Assembly: GCA_018692315.1 (NCBI GenBank)
Contig: JABHKC010000148.1
Span: 1 to 45,166 of the forward strand
Length of the DNA stretch: 45,166 nucleotides
Source: Bacteroidota bacterium
GTDB lineage: Bacteria; Bacteroidota; Bacteroidia; Bacteroidales; JABHKC01
Direction: 5' to 3'
The position numbers and the translations under genes are program-made. Shown here piece after piece: positions 34,401 to 44,200 of the stretch. The notes under the pieces were generated by a model. That model was not told the DNA's origin and made no database searches. It was given only the letters and a program-made list of their open reading frames with translations. Position 1 is the stretch's first letter; every line of letters starts with the position of its first letter.

Positions 34401-35612
34401 CATTCCCCATCTTTCGTTTCCAGCAATTCCATCTCCAAAATTTAATCCGTTTATACTCATATCGCAGCCTCCGTCTGGTCGGTCATCTCCATAATCGTCG
34501 TCCATATATGGACCTTCAAAAAAATCAATACCAGTTGCCGGTGGTGGAGGTGTTGGTCCTCCATAAGCAAAAAGTTGACCGGTTCCATCGGTTGCTTCTC
34601 CATTATAAACATAACCAAGTCCTCGCTGAACATCGCAGCCCACATAATCGTCAAATGCATAACCTAAATCGGCAGCGCTCCAAATGCCAACATATGTTTC
34701 GTATAAAGCAAATGTTGATCTATTTATAAGTGCATAATTGTAAAAGGTCATATCATTCAATTCGTCGTTGGTGGCAAAAGCAAATGCTTGGGCACGAATT
34801 TCAAGCCCAATTGCATTTCCTCCACTTTCGCTATGAATATTTCCATTATCGTTGTAAACCCACCATAGATTTTGGTCGCCAAATAGTCGAGGGACTCTTT
34901 TATCTCTTGTAGTTCCGCAAGGGATAGTTCCATCAAGGTCATAAAAAGGATAATCTCCGTCAAGATGATTGTAAACGCCATCATCGTTTTTATCGAAAAA
35001 AGGAGCGAGATAATAGTCATATCCTCCTGCAGGCCCGTGTGCAGGCCATTCTTCAATAATTGTTGGAATCTGGTAGCCTGCAAAATCATTTTCCAAAGTA
35101 GCCTGATCGCCTGCAAGTGAAGCATTTATATAAGTTCTAAACTTTGCGATATCATTCCTATAGCTTACAAAATGTTTATCATATTCATAGCAAATATCAG
35201 TTGTAACATTCGATTGTTCCGGTCCATCAACAATAAGTGGTCCTGTCCAATAATCCGATCCGCTACTTCTAAACTTTTGAGCAGCAAGTTTTAATTGCCC
35301 ATTTATATCAAGTCCGCCAATCCAGAGTGCTGCTGCAAAAAGCGCTGTTTTCCCCGAACCTTTTGGAATTTCATATTCGGCAGTTCCTCGCAAATCCCAC
35401 CACATATCACCTCCTGTGTGTATCAGTGCGCGAACATTATTGATATCGAGATATGTAGAAGTTGTTGCCTGAATACAACCTGAGGATAAAGATTTTCCTG
35501 AGTTTTTGTTTTTATTTGTATTATCATTCTTTTTATCATTCTCAGCAGAAACAGTATTTATGACCAATAAGCTTAAAATCAAAACTGTGAAACAGCATCT
35601 TATTTTTTTCAT
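31479..35612 (-). CDS. Large secreted protein with T9SS-like C-terminal domain (copy B)
   Basis: The 1377-aa protein has a signal peptide (MKKIRCCF... to about VSAEN) followed by a low-complexity N/K/S-rich segment. Near 207-220 is 'DKNDDGVYNHLDGD', an EF-hand/dockerin-type calcium-loop pattern, and GGDMWWD occurs near 67-73. The last 104 residues (from 1274, with VPNPYYG at 1280-1286 and then 'GTLVRRF' and 'ASGVYIIHI') form a FlgD-Ig/T9SS-type C-terminal beta domain, consistent with export through the type IX system or cell-surface placement. No catalytic motif is recognisable. It is a close paralogue of the product at 37063-41196 and has exactly the same length. It has its own promoter and is separated from the upstream operon by a terminator. 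Its role is unknown. Confidence 0.75.
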   Translation of the reverse strand: MKKIRCCFTVLILSLLVINTVSAENDKKNDNTNKNKNSGKSLSSGCIQATTSTYLDINNVRALIHTGGDMWWDLRGTAEYEIPKGSGKTALFAAALWIGGLDINGQLKLAAQKFRSSGSDYWTGPLIVDGPEQSNVTTDICYEYDKHFVSYRNDIAKFRTYINASLAGDQATLENDFAGYQIPTIIEEWPAHGPAGGYDYYLAPFFDKNDDGVYNHLDGDYPFYDLDGTIPCGTTRDKRVPRLFGDQNLWWVYNDNGNIHSESGGNAIGLEIRAQAFAFATNDELNDMTFYNYALINRSTFALYETYVGIWSAADLGYAFDDYVGCDVQRGLGYVYNGEATDGTGQLFAYGGPTPPPPATGIDFFEGPYMDDDYGDDRPDGGCDMSINGLNFGDGIAGNERWGMRKFIYYNGDAGGMGNPYTPLNHYNYLRGKWKDGNNLLYGGTGHPSDSDTENQEADFMFPGDSDPCGWGQGGIPMTSYPKYPWSEEGEDNPPDDRRFIMSSGPFTLESGAVNDITLGVVWARATGGGPLESVEAMKKADDKAQSFFDNCFKIIEGPDAPELKIIEMDKKLIFHISNLSSSNNYLDGYHEEDPFIVCPAANEECNKYFSFQGYQVFQLKDADVSISDIRNPDLAREIFQCDIKDEITKIVNYEWDEEIEANVAILEVDGADMGIQHTFTLEYDAFAPYETKLSNNKNYYFLAIAYGFNDYLHYNQNDPFSASGQKRPYIASNKCALGNLKIYEASPHIPAPENNGTLINGEYGYGPKITQLSGHGCGNNSLELTQETIDEIMSGPPWKSYSPTYENGQGPIDIKVIDPLNIPDGEYTIEFDSVEIFETTSFNYSIITNAEWFICSNNGDTVRSDSKIEIGYEKLFPEWGFSVSVKQVGIINEDNQHLAGLDDPDNHGFIEASMTFEDDSKEWLDFVYDGEFYDAFNWIRSGTQRDDTKPQYNDYLGNDENEVYETVLNGSWAPYALTSEHYNGPAWKEMRSFVEFKAQKLPSIDLVITPDKSKWTRSVVIEMADNDSVDGNPNDLILGMGVVGETYKFDKRASFSVDKNGNPSTTEIGSSNENDPNFINGKYMGWFPGYAIDIGTGERLNIMYGEDSRLVSQNGRDMIWNPTSEYATDLYFATGGRSGGLFFGGKHYIYIMGHNHYTYDKKNYMPIYDEGKYIDSLLTPVEGESSYQYKKRKKIVMRNAAWVGLPILAKEANLLDNDVSIKIRVANSYRNDELSFVKGPNPDSNIINTPKYSFNTSDIQTITNDDETAKDALDLINVVPNPYYGISGYARNQVENIVKFTNLPQKCTISIYTIRGTLVRRFRKSNSDTFLDWDVKNQYGLAIASGVYIIHIDADGIGEKILKWFGAFRSTDYSAF

Positions 35613-35733
35613 AGCTCAATAATTTTGTAATTATTAAATTATATTTCTTGCAATCTACAGAATAATCATGTCCCTAAATGTTTGTAATATAAACGGTTCA
35701 TGAGTGCTTCATAAATAAATTTTATTGATATTA

Positions 35734-35741
35734 CAAATATA
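35734..35741 (-). promoter_or_regulatory. -7 promoter element of the copy B gene
   Basis: TATATTTG on the minus strand is an exact TAnnTTTG box, 121 nt upstream of the start codon at 35612. Being downstream of the terminator at 35833-35865, it would give copy B independent transcription with a leader of more than 100 nt. No clear -33 TTTG is present. No gene is seen in the 350-bp gap. Confidence 0.45.
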
Positions 35742-35832
35742 TGAAAAATTTGAATAAAATACAGGTTTTTGATTTATAAAGTATTTGAAAATATAGCACC
35801 GGTAAAATAGAAAATTGAACATTTATGGCAAT

Positions 35833-35865
35833 AAAAAAAGCCTTGAGAAATCAAGGCTTTTTTTT
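35833..35865. terminator. Bidirectional intrinsic terminator after the PorV-like gene
   Basis: GCCTTGA (35840-35846) pairs with TCAAGGC (35851-35857) around a GAAA loop. Seven A residues precede and eight T residues follow, so it works on either strand. For minus-strand transcription it closes the receptor-secreted protein-PorV operon, about 100 nt after the PorV-like stop. Confidence 0.85.
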
Positions 35866-35962
35866 ATATCTTATATCTATATGAGTAACTTAAAGTTAAT
35901 CTCTTATTTATCAATCAACTAAATAAACAAAATTCAATCAATTTATAATTCATAACTCATAA

Positions 35963-37027
35963 TTATAAAGATACTCTTGCACCAAAAGTATGTGTTCCTT
36001 CAAAAGGATCGGTATCTCTGTAAGAATAATCGAGAGAGAAAGTCGAACCTTTTTCTTTATTTAAAGGAATTTGGATAGAAAATCCGGCAGTTGGTCCAGT
36101 ATAGGCAGTTGATCTGGTATCATAATCGTCTTCAAAAGGATTGATACCATCTTCATAAACAAAACCACCACGTAGAAAAAGGATATTTTTATAATCGTAT
36201 TCCATTCCGAAATGATATTGATCTTTAGAAAAAGAATTTGATGTAAAGTTTCCTGCAAGTGTGAGTCTTTGTCTATCAGCAAAATTGAAATCGTAAGAAG
36301 CTCCTATTCGAATTAGTGAAGGAAGTTCAAACTCTGCCGAACGATCTTCAACAGTTCTTTGAGGTCCTAAACCATCTTCTTGTCGATGAGAAAGACCATC
36401 GCCGGAAAACTTCATGGTTGGTCCAACATTTTGCATTGTAATACCAAATTTTATTTGTTGGTCAATACCTGTGATATATTGAATTCCAGCATCGAAAGCA
36501 ACTCCACCTGCTGAAAGATCTGGAATAGCTTCGTTAATAATTTTTACTGTAGCACCACCATATATACTATTTGAAAATTCTTTTGCATAAGAAAGCATTA
36601 TAGTTGTATATCTTGGATTGAATGTTCCAAATCCACCTTCAGGCATTTCTACAGTTGTCATCTCAATATCGCCGAAATCCATCGACATCAATGCTAAGCT
36701 AATAACACCCGATTCTCCAACTTTTTGTGAAAATCCGAAAGCATTGATAGCAATATCTGTACCTTTCAGCCACAACGAGTGAGTGTATATCAACTCGGTT
36801 CCTTGAGTAAATGCAGTTCCTGCCACATTCATAAAAACAGATTCTAATCCACGTGTGCACGAAATATTCGCAGTTCCCCATCCTGAACTTCTAGCCCATG
36901 GATTGATTAATAATTCTTGTGCACCAGCCGAACCGGCTCTTTGCTCGTTTCCGGCAAAACTGTAGAAATCAGTAAATAATAAACTTACTATTATTAAAGC
37001 GATTATATTTATTTTAATATTATTCAT
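35963..37027 (-). CDS. PorV/PorQ-family outer-membrane protein
   Basis: The 354-aa protein has a signal peptide (to about FAG) and then the characteristic opening of the PorV/PorQ family: 'RAGSAGAQELLINPWARSSG' followed by 'GLESVFMNVAG'. This is the first strand and plug-like segment of the 14-stranded FadL-type barrel. PorV is the T9SS shuttle that carries substrates from the translocon to the attachment complex; PorQ-type relatives are paralogous. This copy lies 35 bp downstream of a 1377-aa secreted protein gene and directly before a terminator. Inference: it may be a dedicated barrel partner for the two 1377-aa proteins rather than the housekeeping PorV. Confidence 0.88.
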   Translation of the reverse strand: MNNIKINIIALIIVSLLFTDFYSFAGNEQRAGSAGAQELLINPWARSSGWGTANISCTRGLESVFMNVAGTAFTQGTELIYTHSLWLKGTDIAINAFGFSQKVGESGVISLALMSMDFGDIEMTTVEMPEGGFGTFNPRYTTIMLSYAKEFSNSIYGGATVKIINEAIPDLSAGGVAFDAGIQYITGIDQQIKFGITMQNVGPTMKFSGDGLSHRQEDGLGPQRTVEDRSAEFELPSLIRIGASYDFNFADRQRLTLAGNFTSNSFSKDQYHFGMEYDYKNILFLRGGFVYEDGINPFEDDYDTRSTAYTGPTAGFSIQIPLNKEKGSTFSLDYSYRDTDPFEGTHTFGARVSL

Positions 37028-37062
37028 ACTATTTTCGTTTTAAAAGATTAATAATATATATT

Positions 37063-40000
37063 TTAGAAAGCATTCAAATCAGTTGGACGTAGTGCTCCAA
37101 ACCATTTTAGAATTTTTTCTCCAATTCCTTCAGCATCAACATGTATAATATAAATACCACTTGCAACCGCAATTCCGTATTGATTTTTTATATCCCATTC
37201 TATGAATGTATCTGCATTGTCTTTTTCGAATCTTCGAACAAGTGTTCCGCTGATAGTGTAAATTGATATGGTACATTTAGGTGGCAAATTGGTGAATTTC
37301 ACCATTGTTTCAATTTGGTTTTTCTCATACTCTGAAAATCCGTAATAAGGATTTGGTACAACATTTATTAAATCTAATGCGTCTTTTGCAGTTGCATTAT
37401 CATCTGTAACTGTTTTTATATCAGAAGTATTAAAAGAATACTTTGGAGTATTAATCCCACTTCCGTCAGGATTTTCTACTTTGGCAAAGCTAAGTTCATC
37501 GTTCCTATATGGGTTTGCAACTCTTAACTTGATTGAAACATCGGTATCAAGTAAATTTGCATCGCGTCTTAACATTGGTAATCCAACCCAGGCAGCATTT
37601 CTCATAACAGTTTTCTTACGTTTCTTATACTGATAGCTTGACTCACCTACAACGGGAGTTAACATACTGTCAATATACTTTCCGTCATCGTAAGTAGGCA
37701 TATAGTTTTTATTTTCCTCGGAATAATTATTATGTCCCATAATATAGATATAGTGTTTTCCACCGAAAAACAATTCGCCGGAAGCTCCACCTGTAACAAA
37801 GAATAAATCGGTACCGTACGAACTTGTTGGGTTCCAAATCATATCTCTACCATTTTGAGTTAGTAATCTAGAATCTTCACCATACATTATATTTAATCTT
37901 TCGCCTGTTCCAACATCAATAGCATAACCCGGGAACCAACCCATTCCTTTTCCATCAATGAAGTTAGCATCATTTTGGCTATTACTTCCTGATTCTGTTT
38001 CTGAAGGATTTCCATCTTTATCAACGGAATAACTATCTCTTTTATCGAATTTATATGTTTCGCCTACTACACCCATTTGTAGAATTAAATCTGTTGGATT
38101 TCCATCAAGCGAATCATTATCAGCCATTTCAAGTACAACTGCTCTTGTCCATTTAGATTTATCAGAAGTAAAAACAATATCTACACTTGGTAGTCTTTGA
38201 GCTTTAAACTCTACCAACGATCTCATTTCTTTCCAAGCAGGTCCGTTAAAGTATTCAGAAGTAAAGGCATATGGTGCCCAGGTTCCATTTAATACTTTTT
38301 CATATACCTCATCTTCATCGTCTCCTAGATAATCATTAAACTCTGGTTGAGTATCATCGTTTTGAGTTCCTGAGCGAATCCAGTTGAATGCATCATAGCC
38401 TTCGCCATCAAAAACAAAATTCAGCCAGGTTTTCGTGTTATCCTCCATTGTCATGGAAGCTTCAATAAATGCTGAATTGTCCGGTTGGTCTAATGCAGTA
38501 AGATTTTGATTATCTTCGTTGATTACTCCAACTTGTTTTATTGAAATAGAAAATCCCCATTCAGGAAAAATTTGTTCGTTTTCAAGAGCAATCCATGAAT
38601 CTGAATAAATTGTATCTCCTGATTCATCATAAATGAACCATTTTGCATTTTTAATAATGGAATATCGGAATGATGTTGTTTGGAAAATACTAATAGAATC
38701 AAATTCAAGAGTATAGTTTCCATCAGGTATATTTAATGGGTCAATTACTTTTACATCTATTGGTCCCAGCCCATTTTCATATGTAGGATTATTTGATTTC
38801 CATGGAGAACCCGACATAATTTCATCAATTGTTTCTTCGGTTAATTCAAGTGAATTGTTTCCATTTCCATGACCTGAAATTTGAGTAATTTTAGGACCAT
38901 AACCATATTCTCCATTTACTATAGTTCCATTATTTTCAGGAGTAGGAATATGTGGAATAACTTCGTAAGTTTTGATAGCTCCAAGTGCTCCTTTTCTACC
39001 AGCTTTATAAGGTTTCTTCTGTCCGGAAATTGATAATGGATCATTTTGATCGTAATGCAAATAATCGTTGAAACCATAGGCTATGACAATAAAGTAGTAT
39101 CGCTTATTATTAACAAGGCTTCCGCTTGATAAACTAAATTCATCATTCACAATAGTGAATGTATGTTGAATTCCTTCGTCGGCACCATCAACTTCCAAAA
39201 TTGGAATATTTGCAGCAAGCTCTTCATCCCATTCGTAATTAACAATCTTTGAAATTTCGTCTTTAATATCACATTGGAAAACCTCTCTTGCAAGATCAGG
39301 ATTATGGATATCTGTAATAGATACATCAGCATCATACAATTGGAATACCTGATATCCCTGGAAATCAAAATATCTATTGCAATCATCATCTCCGTCAGGG
39401 CAAACAATAAATGGGTCTCTTTCGTAATATTCTTCGAGATAATTGTTTGAAGTACTTAGATTTGAAATGTGGAAAATTAATTCTTTATCTAATTCAATTA
39501 TTGTTAGTTCCGGTGCATCCGGTCCGTCAACAACTTTAAAACAATTTTCAAAAAGAAGCTGTGCTTTATCATCAGCTTTTTTAACCTCTTCTACCGATTC
39601 GAATGGACCTCCACTTGTTGCTCTTGCCCATACAACACCAACCGTGATATCATTTATAGCACCAGGTTCAAGTGTAAAAGGACCAGCAGATTGAATAAAT
39701 CTTCTGTCATCAGGTGGATTATCTTCCCCTTCTTCTGTCCATGGATATCTTGGATAAGAAGTCATTGGAATTCCATCTTGTCCCCAACCACATGGGTCAG
39801 TATCGCCCGGGAACATAAAGTCAGTTATTTGGTCTTCTGTATCACTATCAGAAGGGTGTCCTGTACCTCCATATAGTAAGCTATTTCCATCTTTCCAAAA
39901 TCCTGTTAAGTAATTATAGTGCTCGACTGCTGATCCAGGATTTCCCATATTTCCTTGGTCATTATTATAATATATGTACCTTCTCATTCCCCATCTTTCA

Positions 40001-41196
40001 TTTCCGGCAACTCCATCACCAAAATTTAATCCATTGATACTCATATCGCAACCACCATCGGGTCTGTCGTCTCCATAATTGTCATCCATATAGGGACCTT
40101 CGAAGAAATCTACTCCGATTGCTGGTGGTGGAGGTGTTGGACCTCCATAAGCAAAAAGTTGTCCTGTTCCATCAGTTGCTTCTCCATTATATAAATAACC
40201 AAGTCCACGTTGAACATCACATCCTACATAATCATCAAAAGCATAACCCATATCGGCATCAGACCATACTCCAAAATATGAATCGTACAATACAAATGTA
40301 GATCTGTTTAGAAGTGCATAATTATAAAAGGTCATATTATTCAATTCGTCGTTAGTTGCAAAGGCAAAACCTTGAGCTCGAATTTCCATACCCACAGCAT
40401 CGCCTCCTGTTTCGGTATGAATATTTCCTTTATCATTATATACCCACCATAAAGTTTCATCACCAAATAGTCGTGGTAATCTTTTTTCTCTTGTTGTTCC
40501 GCAAGGCAAAGCACCATCAAGGTCGTAAAAGGGATAATCTCCATCAAGGTGATTGTATGTTCCATCATCGTTTTTATCGAAGAAAGGAGCAAGATAGTAA
40601 TCATAACCACCTGCCGGCCCATGTGCAGGCCATTCTTCAATAATTGTAGGAACCTGATATCCAACAAAATCTTTTTCTAAAGTAGCCTGATCGCCTGAGA
40701 GAGAAGCATTAATATAATTTCTGAACATTGCAACTTCATTCCTAGAAATTGAATAGTGCCTATCATATTCATGACATATGTCGGCTGTAACATTTGAACG
40801 CTCAGGTCCGTCAACAATAAGGGGTCCGGTCCAATAGTCAGTTCCACTACTTCTAAACTGGATTGCAGCAAGTTTTAACTGCCCATTTATATCTTTTCCA
40901 CCGATCCAGATAGAACCTGCAAAAAATGCTGTTTTCCCTGAACCTTTAGGGACTTCATATTCGGCAGTTCCTTGCAAATCCCACCACATATCACCTCCGG
41001 TATGTATCATTGCACGAACATTATTGAGTTCGAGATTTGTAGATGTTGTTGCTTGTGTACAGCCGGCTGAAATAGAATGGGTTGACTTGTTGTTATTACT
41101 TGAATTAGAATTTGTTTTATTTTTTTCAGCAATAACATAATTCGAGAATAACAAGCTCAAAATCAAAATTGTAATATTATATCTTATTCTTTTCAT
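37063..41196 (-). CDS. Large secreted protein with T9SS-like C-terminal domain (copy A)
   Basis: This 1377-aa paralogue of the product at 31479-35612 has the same layout. A signal peptide (MKRIRYNI... to about VIAEK) is followed by a low-complexity N/S/K linker. A conserved central region follows (including GGDMWWD, 'DKNDDGTYNHLDGD' and 'FAYGGPTPPPPA'), and then a C-terminal VPNPYYG domain ending 'GEKILKWFGALRP'. The EF-hand-like loop suggests calcium binding. No catalytic motif is recognisable. The gene is the second of an operon: it begins 38 bp after the TonB-dependent receptor and is followed 35 bp later by the PorV-like gene. The two copies share most residues over the whole length, with scattered substitutions, pointing to duplication and divergence rather than a recent identical copy. 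Confidence 0.75.
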   Translation of the reverse strand: MKRIRYNITILILSLLFSNYVIAEKNKTNSNSSNNNKSTHSISAGCTQATTSTNLELNNVRAMIHTGGDMWWDLQGTAEYEVPKGSGKTAFFAGSIWIGGKDINGQLKLAAIQFRSSGTDYWTGPLIVDGPERSNVTADICHEYDRHYSISRNEVAMFRNYINASLSGDQATLEKDFVGYQVPTIIEEWPAHGPAGGYDYYLAPFFDKNDDGTYNHLDGDYPFYDLDGALPCGTTREKRLPRLFGDETLWWVYNDKGNIHTETGGDAVGMEIRAQGFAFATNDELNNMTFYNYALLNRSTFVLYDSYFGVWSDADMGYAFDDYVGCDVQRGLGYLYNGEATDGTGQLFAYGGPTPPPPAIGVDFFEGPYMDDNYGDDRPDGGCDMSINGLNFGDGVAGNERWGMRRYIYYNNDQGNMGNPGSAVEHYNYLTGFWKDGNSLLYGGTGHPSDSDTEDQITDFMFPGDTDPCGWGQDGIPMTSYPRYPWTEEGEDNPPDDRRFIQSAGPFTLEPGAINDITVGVVWARATSGGPFESVEEVKKADDKAQLLFENCFKVVDGPDAPELTIIELDKELIFHISNLSTSNNYLEEYYERDPFIVCPDGDDDCNRYFDFQGYQVFQLYDADVSITDIHNPDLAREVFQCDIKDEISKIVNYEWDEELAANIPILEVDGADEGIQHTFTIVNDEFSLSSGSLVNNKRYYFIVIAYGFNDYLHYDQNDPLSISGQKKPYKAGRKGALGAIKTYEVIPHIPTPENNGTIVNGEYGYGPKITQISGHGNGNNSLELTEETIDEIMSGSPWKSNNPTYENGLGPIDVKVIDPLNIPDGNYTLEFDSISIFQTTSFRYSIIKNAKWFIYDESGDTIYSDSWIALENEQIFPEWGFSISIKQVGVINEDNQNLTALDQPDNSAFIEASMTMEDNTKTWLNFVFDGEGYDAFNWIRSGTQNDDTQPEFNDYLGDDEDEVYEKVLNGTWAPYAFTSEYFNGPAWKEMRSLVEFKAQRLPSVDIVFTSDKSKWTRAVVLEMADNDSLDGNPTDLILQMGVVGETYKFDKRDSYSVDKDGNPSETESGSNSQNDANFIDGKGMGWFPGYAIDVGTGERLNIMYGEDSRLLTQNGRDMIWNPTSSYGTDLFFVTGGASGELFFGGKHYIYIMGHNNYSEENKNYMPTYDDGKYIDSMLTPVVGESSYQYKKRKKTVMRNAAWVGLPMLRRDANLLDTDVSIKLRVANPYRNDELSFAKVENPDGSGINTPKYSFNTSDIKTVTDDNATAKDALDLINVVPNPYYGFSEYEKNQIETMVKFTNLPPKCTISIYTISGTLVRRFEKDNADTFIEWDIKNQYGIAVASGIYIIHVDAEGIGEKILKWFGALRPTDLNAF

Positions 41197-41234
41197 TATA
41201 TTTATTTTGTTTTATATTTACTTTTAAAAAATTA

Positions 41235-44200
41235 TTAAAATCCTAAAATAACTCCAAATCTAATTCTTCTCGGAAGAGTATAGTTTCCCGGATTGTTAAT
41301 CATCATAGCATAATAATTTCTGTATGCTTCTTCGTCGGTTTGTGTTTCGATTGCAGGTTGATTTTGCGGAGCGAATAAATATCCATTATCATCCGGATTT
41401 CCGGTTGTAGCATATACATTTCTAATATTTAAGGTGTTGAGTACATTTGAAATGTCAAAATATACATTTAAGTAGATTTTCTTTTTGTCTTCGCCTTCAC
41501 CTAATGATAGATTTATATTTTTGTCAATTTTCATATTTATTGAAGTTCGGGATGGTTCTCTTGAGCCATTCATTGAACCTTCAATTGTATTTCCAATTAT
41601 TGATCGTTTAGTATAAGGAGAACCGGTTCCAAATCTTAATACAGTATTTACGCCTGCATTTGATAGGATTTTTTTAAGACTTTTTGGTCCATTATAATTT
41701 TGTCCTCCTGCAAATCTGAAGTCAACAGTTGCAACTAAAGCATGCCTTTGGTCAAAGTTTAAAGGAATAGTTGTCCTTAAATTTGGTTGCCCTGATCGTA
41801 AAATCGAAACGGCATCGTTTACATTCGAACCTGTTCCATTTGCAAATTGTAGAGTATAACTTGTTCTTAAGGAAACATTTCCTGTTCTTCTCATATCATA
41901 TGTGGCTGTAAAACCTTTTACTGTTCCGAAATCGATATTTCCATAAGTCATATAATCTAAAGGAAAAGCTCCTACTACCATGACAGCCTGCTGCATATCT
42001 CTCATTTCTTTATAAAATGCAGTTAATCGTAATGCCGATGAACTACTAAGTCTTTGCTGGAATCCTAATTCGTAATCGATAGTTTTCTCCGGTCTCAGAT
42101 TTGGATTGTTTACCATATCACCTGCTCTTGTGATGAAGAATAAATAATCCATAGGGTCGAAATTATTTGAGAATGAAGGACGTTTCGATAATACATCGTA
42201 GTGTGCAAAAAACAAAGCTTCATCGGAAATTGGGAACGAAAACGAAATACGTGGCATTACTGTTATTGCCGGTTTATAATCTTCAAAGGACATAGAAACA
42301 AGATAATCTTCTGAATTCATATCAATTTCGGGATGCACTAAATAAGGTGCTATTCCTGTCGCAGAACTTATTATATCTGGGTCGGCTACTTCTGTTCCAT
42401 TTGCATCGTACCAAGTAGAACCATTCCTATACCCTTTTATTGAAGTTGGATCCATTACATTATCAACATATACTGTGTAATCGTCTCCAATATTATCTGG
42501 ATGGTTTGATAAGATTCCTTTCGGATCAGAATCTCCAGCAGTGTATGAATCATATAAAAGATATTTATCTTTCAAAGTCATCTGATTTGCATCGAATCTG
42601 TCTATTCTTACACCTACATTAAATACAAGATCGTCGAACTGAAAGTGGTCTTGGATAAATGCAGCGGAATATATTGGCTCAAAAGGAGCTTTTTCTCTTT
42701 TATATCTTTTGTTTCCATTGATATCAGTATAAGTATCGCTGAAAAAATCCTGAAGACTAGGATTTTGTGTTAATCTATTTCCCCAGGCATCATAACCAAC
42801 ATATCCGACATAACTATTTCCACTATTTAATAGTTCGTCCGCACTAAAATAATCTATTGATAATTCTGAAGGATCATATGAATCTACATCAATCCAATTT
42901 AAACCATCTAATTCCATATTTTGAGATTCGCGAAATCGAAGATCAAACAATGCTTGATTTTCTGCAGAATATAATCTACTGTACCATATAGTATCCATGA
43001 AAACAGCTTCTCCCATATCATTATAAATTAAATTCCCATCATCGTCCCTTAAATAAAGTGCATGTGGTTTAGTAAAATCTAACTGATCGATATGCATATT
43101 TGCCATATCTCTAGCTAATGACCATAAACCAACAGGTCCTACAGCATAGGATCTGAAACTTCGTTGTTCAAATTCGAAACCCATTTCAATAGCATGGTCT
43201 CCAATATCGGCAGAACCAAAAGCAGAAACTCTAAATTGACCATTATCGCTAATTGAATAAGAGTTGCTAACAGAACCCGGACTTGTCCATAAGCCATAAA
43301 CACTAGGAATTCCTTCTCCATTTAATATCCCTAAACCAAAGGAAACATCGTCATCAACTCTAAATCCTCTGGCATTTGCAAGAATATCGTCCATTTCAAA
43401 ATATCTCGATGTCCATTTTTCAGCTTCTACATTTACTCCACCCGGAATAAAAGTGTCAAGTATATAAATATAATTATCGTGAACATAACCTGAAAGATTG
43501 AGAGTCGTATCTAAACCAAATGAATAATTGTTTTCTACATGATGCTCAAATTTCCCAATATATCCATAACCAAAAAGATTGTCTTTATGAGTAACATCCT
43601 GATTCAAATTATCTGTTTTTTCATAATCGAACTGAAGAGTATAATAAACATTTTTAACTAATGCGTTGGCTTCTTCTTCTGTAGTTTGCGATCCGAATTT
43701 TTGGGTGATTCTAATATATGTTCGCCAATTATCATAAACGGATTGTGAATTGTTTTCCCAATTGAAAAGTGAACCTGCATAACTGTAATTCGTTCTGTCG
43801 TTATGCAAATACGAACCTCCAAGTATAAAATTTAAATTTTTTGAGGGTTTAAATTCTATTTTACCTTGCAGATTTATTCTCTTACTCCCAACATTAAGTT
43901 TTGCATCTATTTTTTCAAAATTTTCTTCACCCAAAAAATCGGCATTTTGGAAGGTTCCAAAACCCAGACCACTTGGACGAAGAGGATCGTTAATAATATC
44001 CTGATTTATTTCATCTTTAACTTTCCACATACCAATTGCCGATGGTCCACCATCAGCAATGTGGCTAAGTTCTCCGGAAATAAAAAATCCAAGTACAGAT
44101 TTTTTTCTATCCGGATACTCTTTATCAACTACTTTTAAGATAGGTCCTGAAATACTAAAACCCAATAAGTTGTATCCATATGGGTCTAAAACTTCAGAAG

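Noticed and set aside
34757..35125. A 122-codon minus-strand frame within the copy B gene
   Set aside because: It is out of frame with, and wholly contained in, the conserved N-terminal half of the 1377-aa protein, and the same shadow recurs in copy A because the DNA is paralogous.
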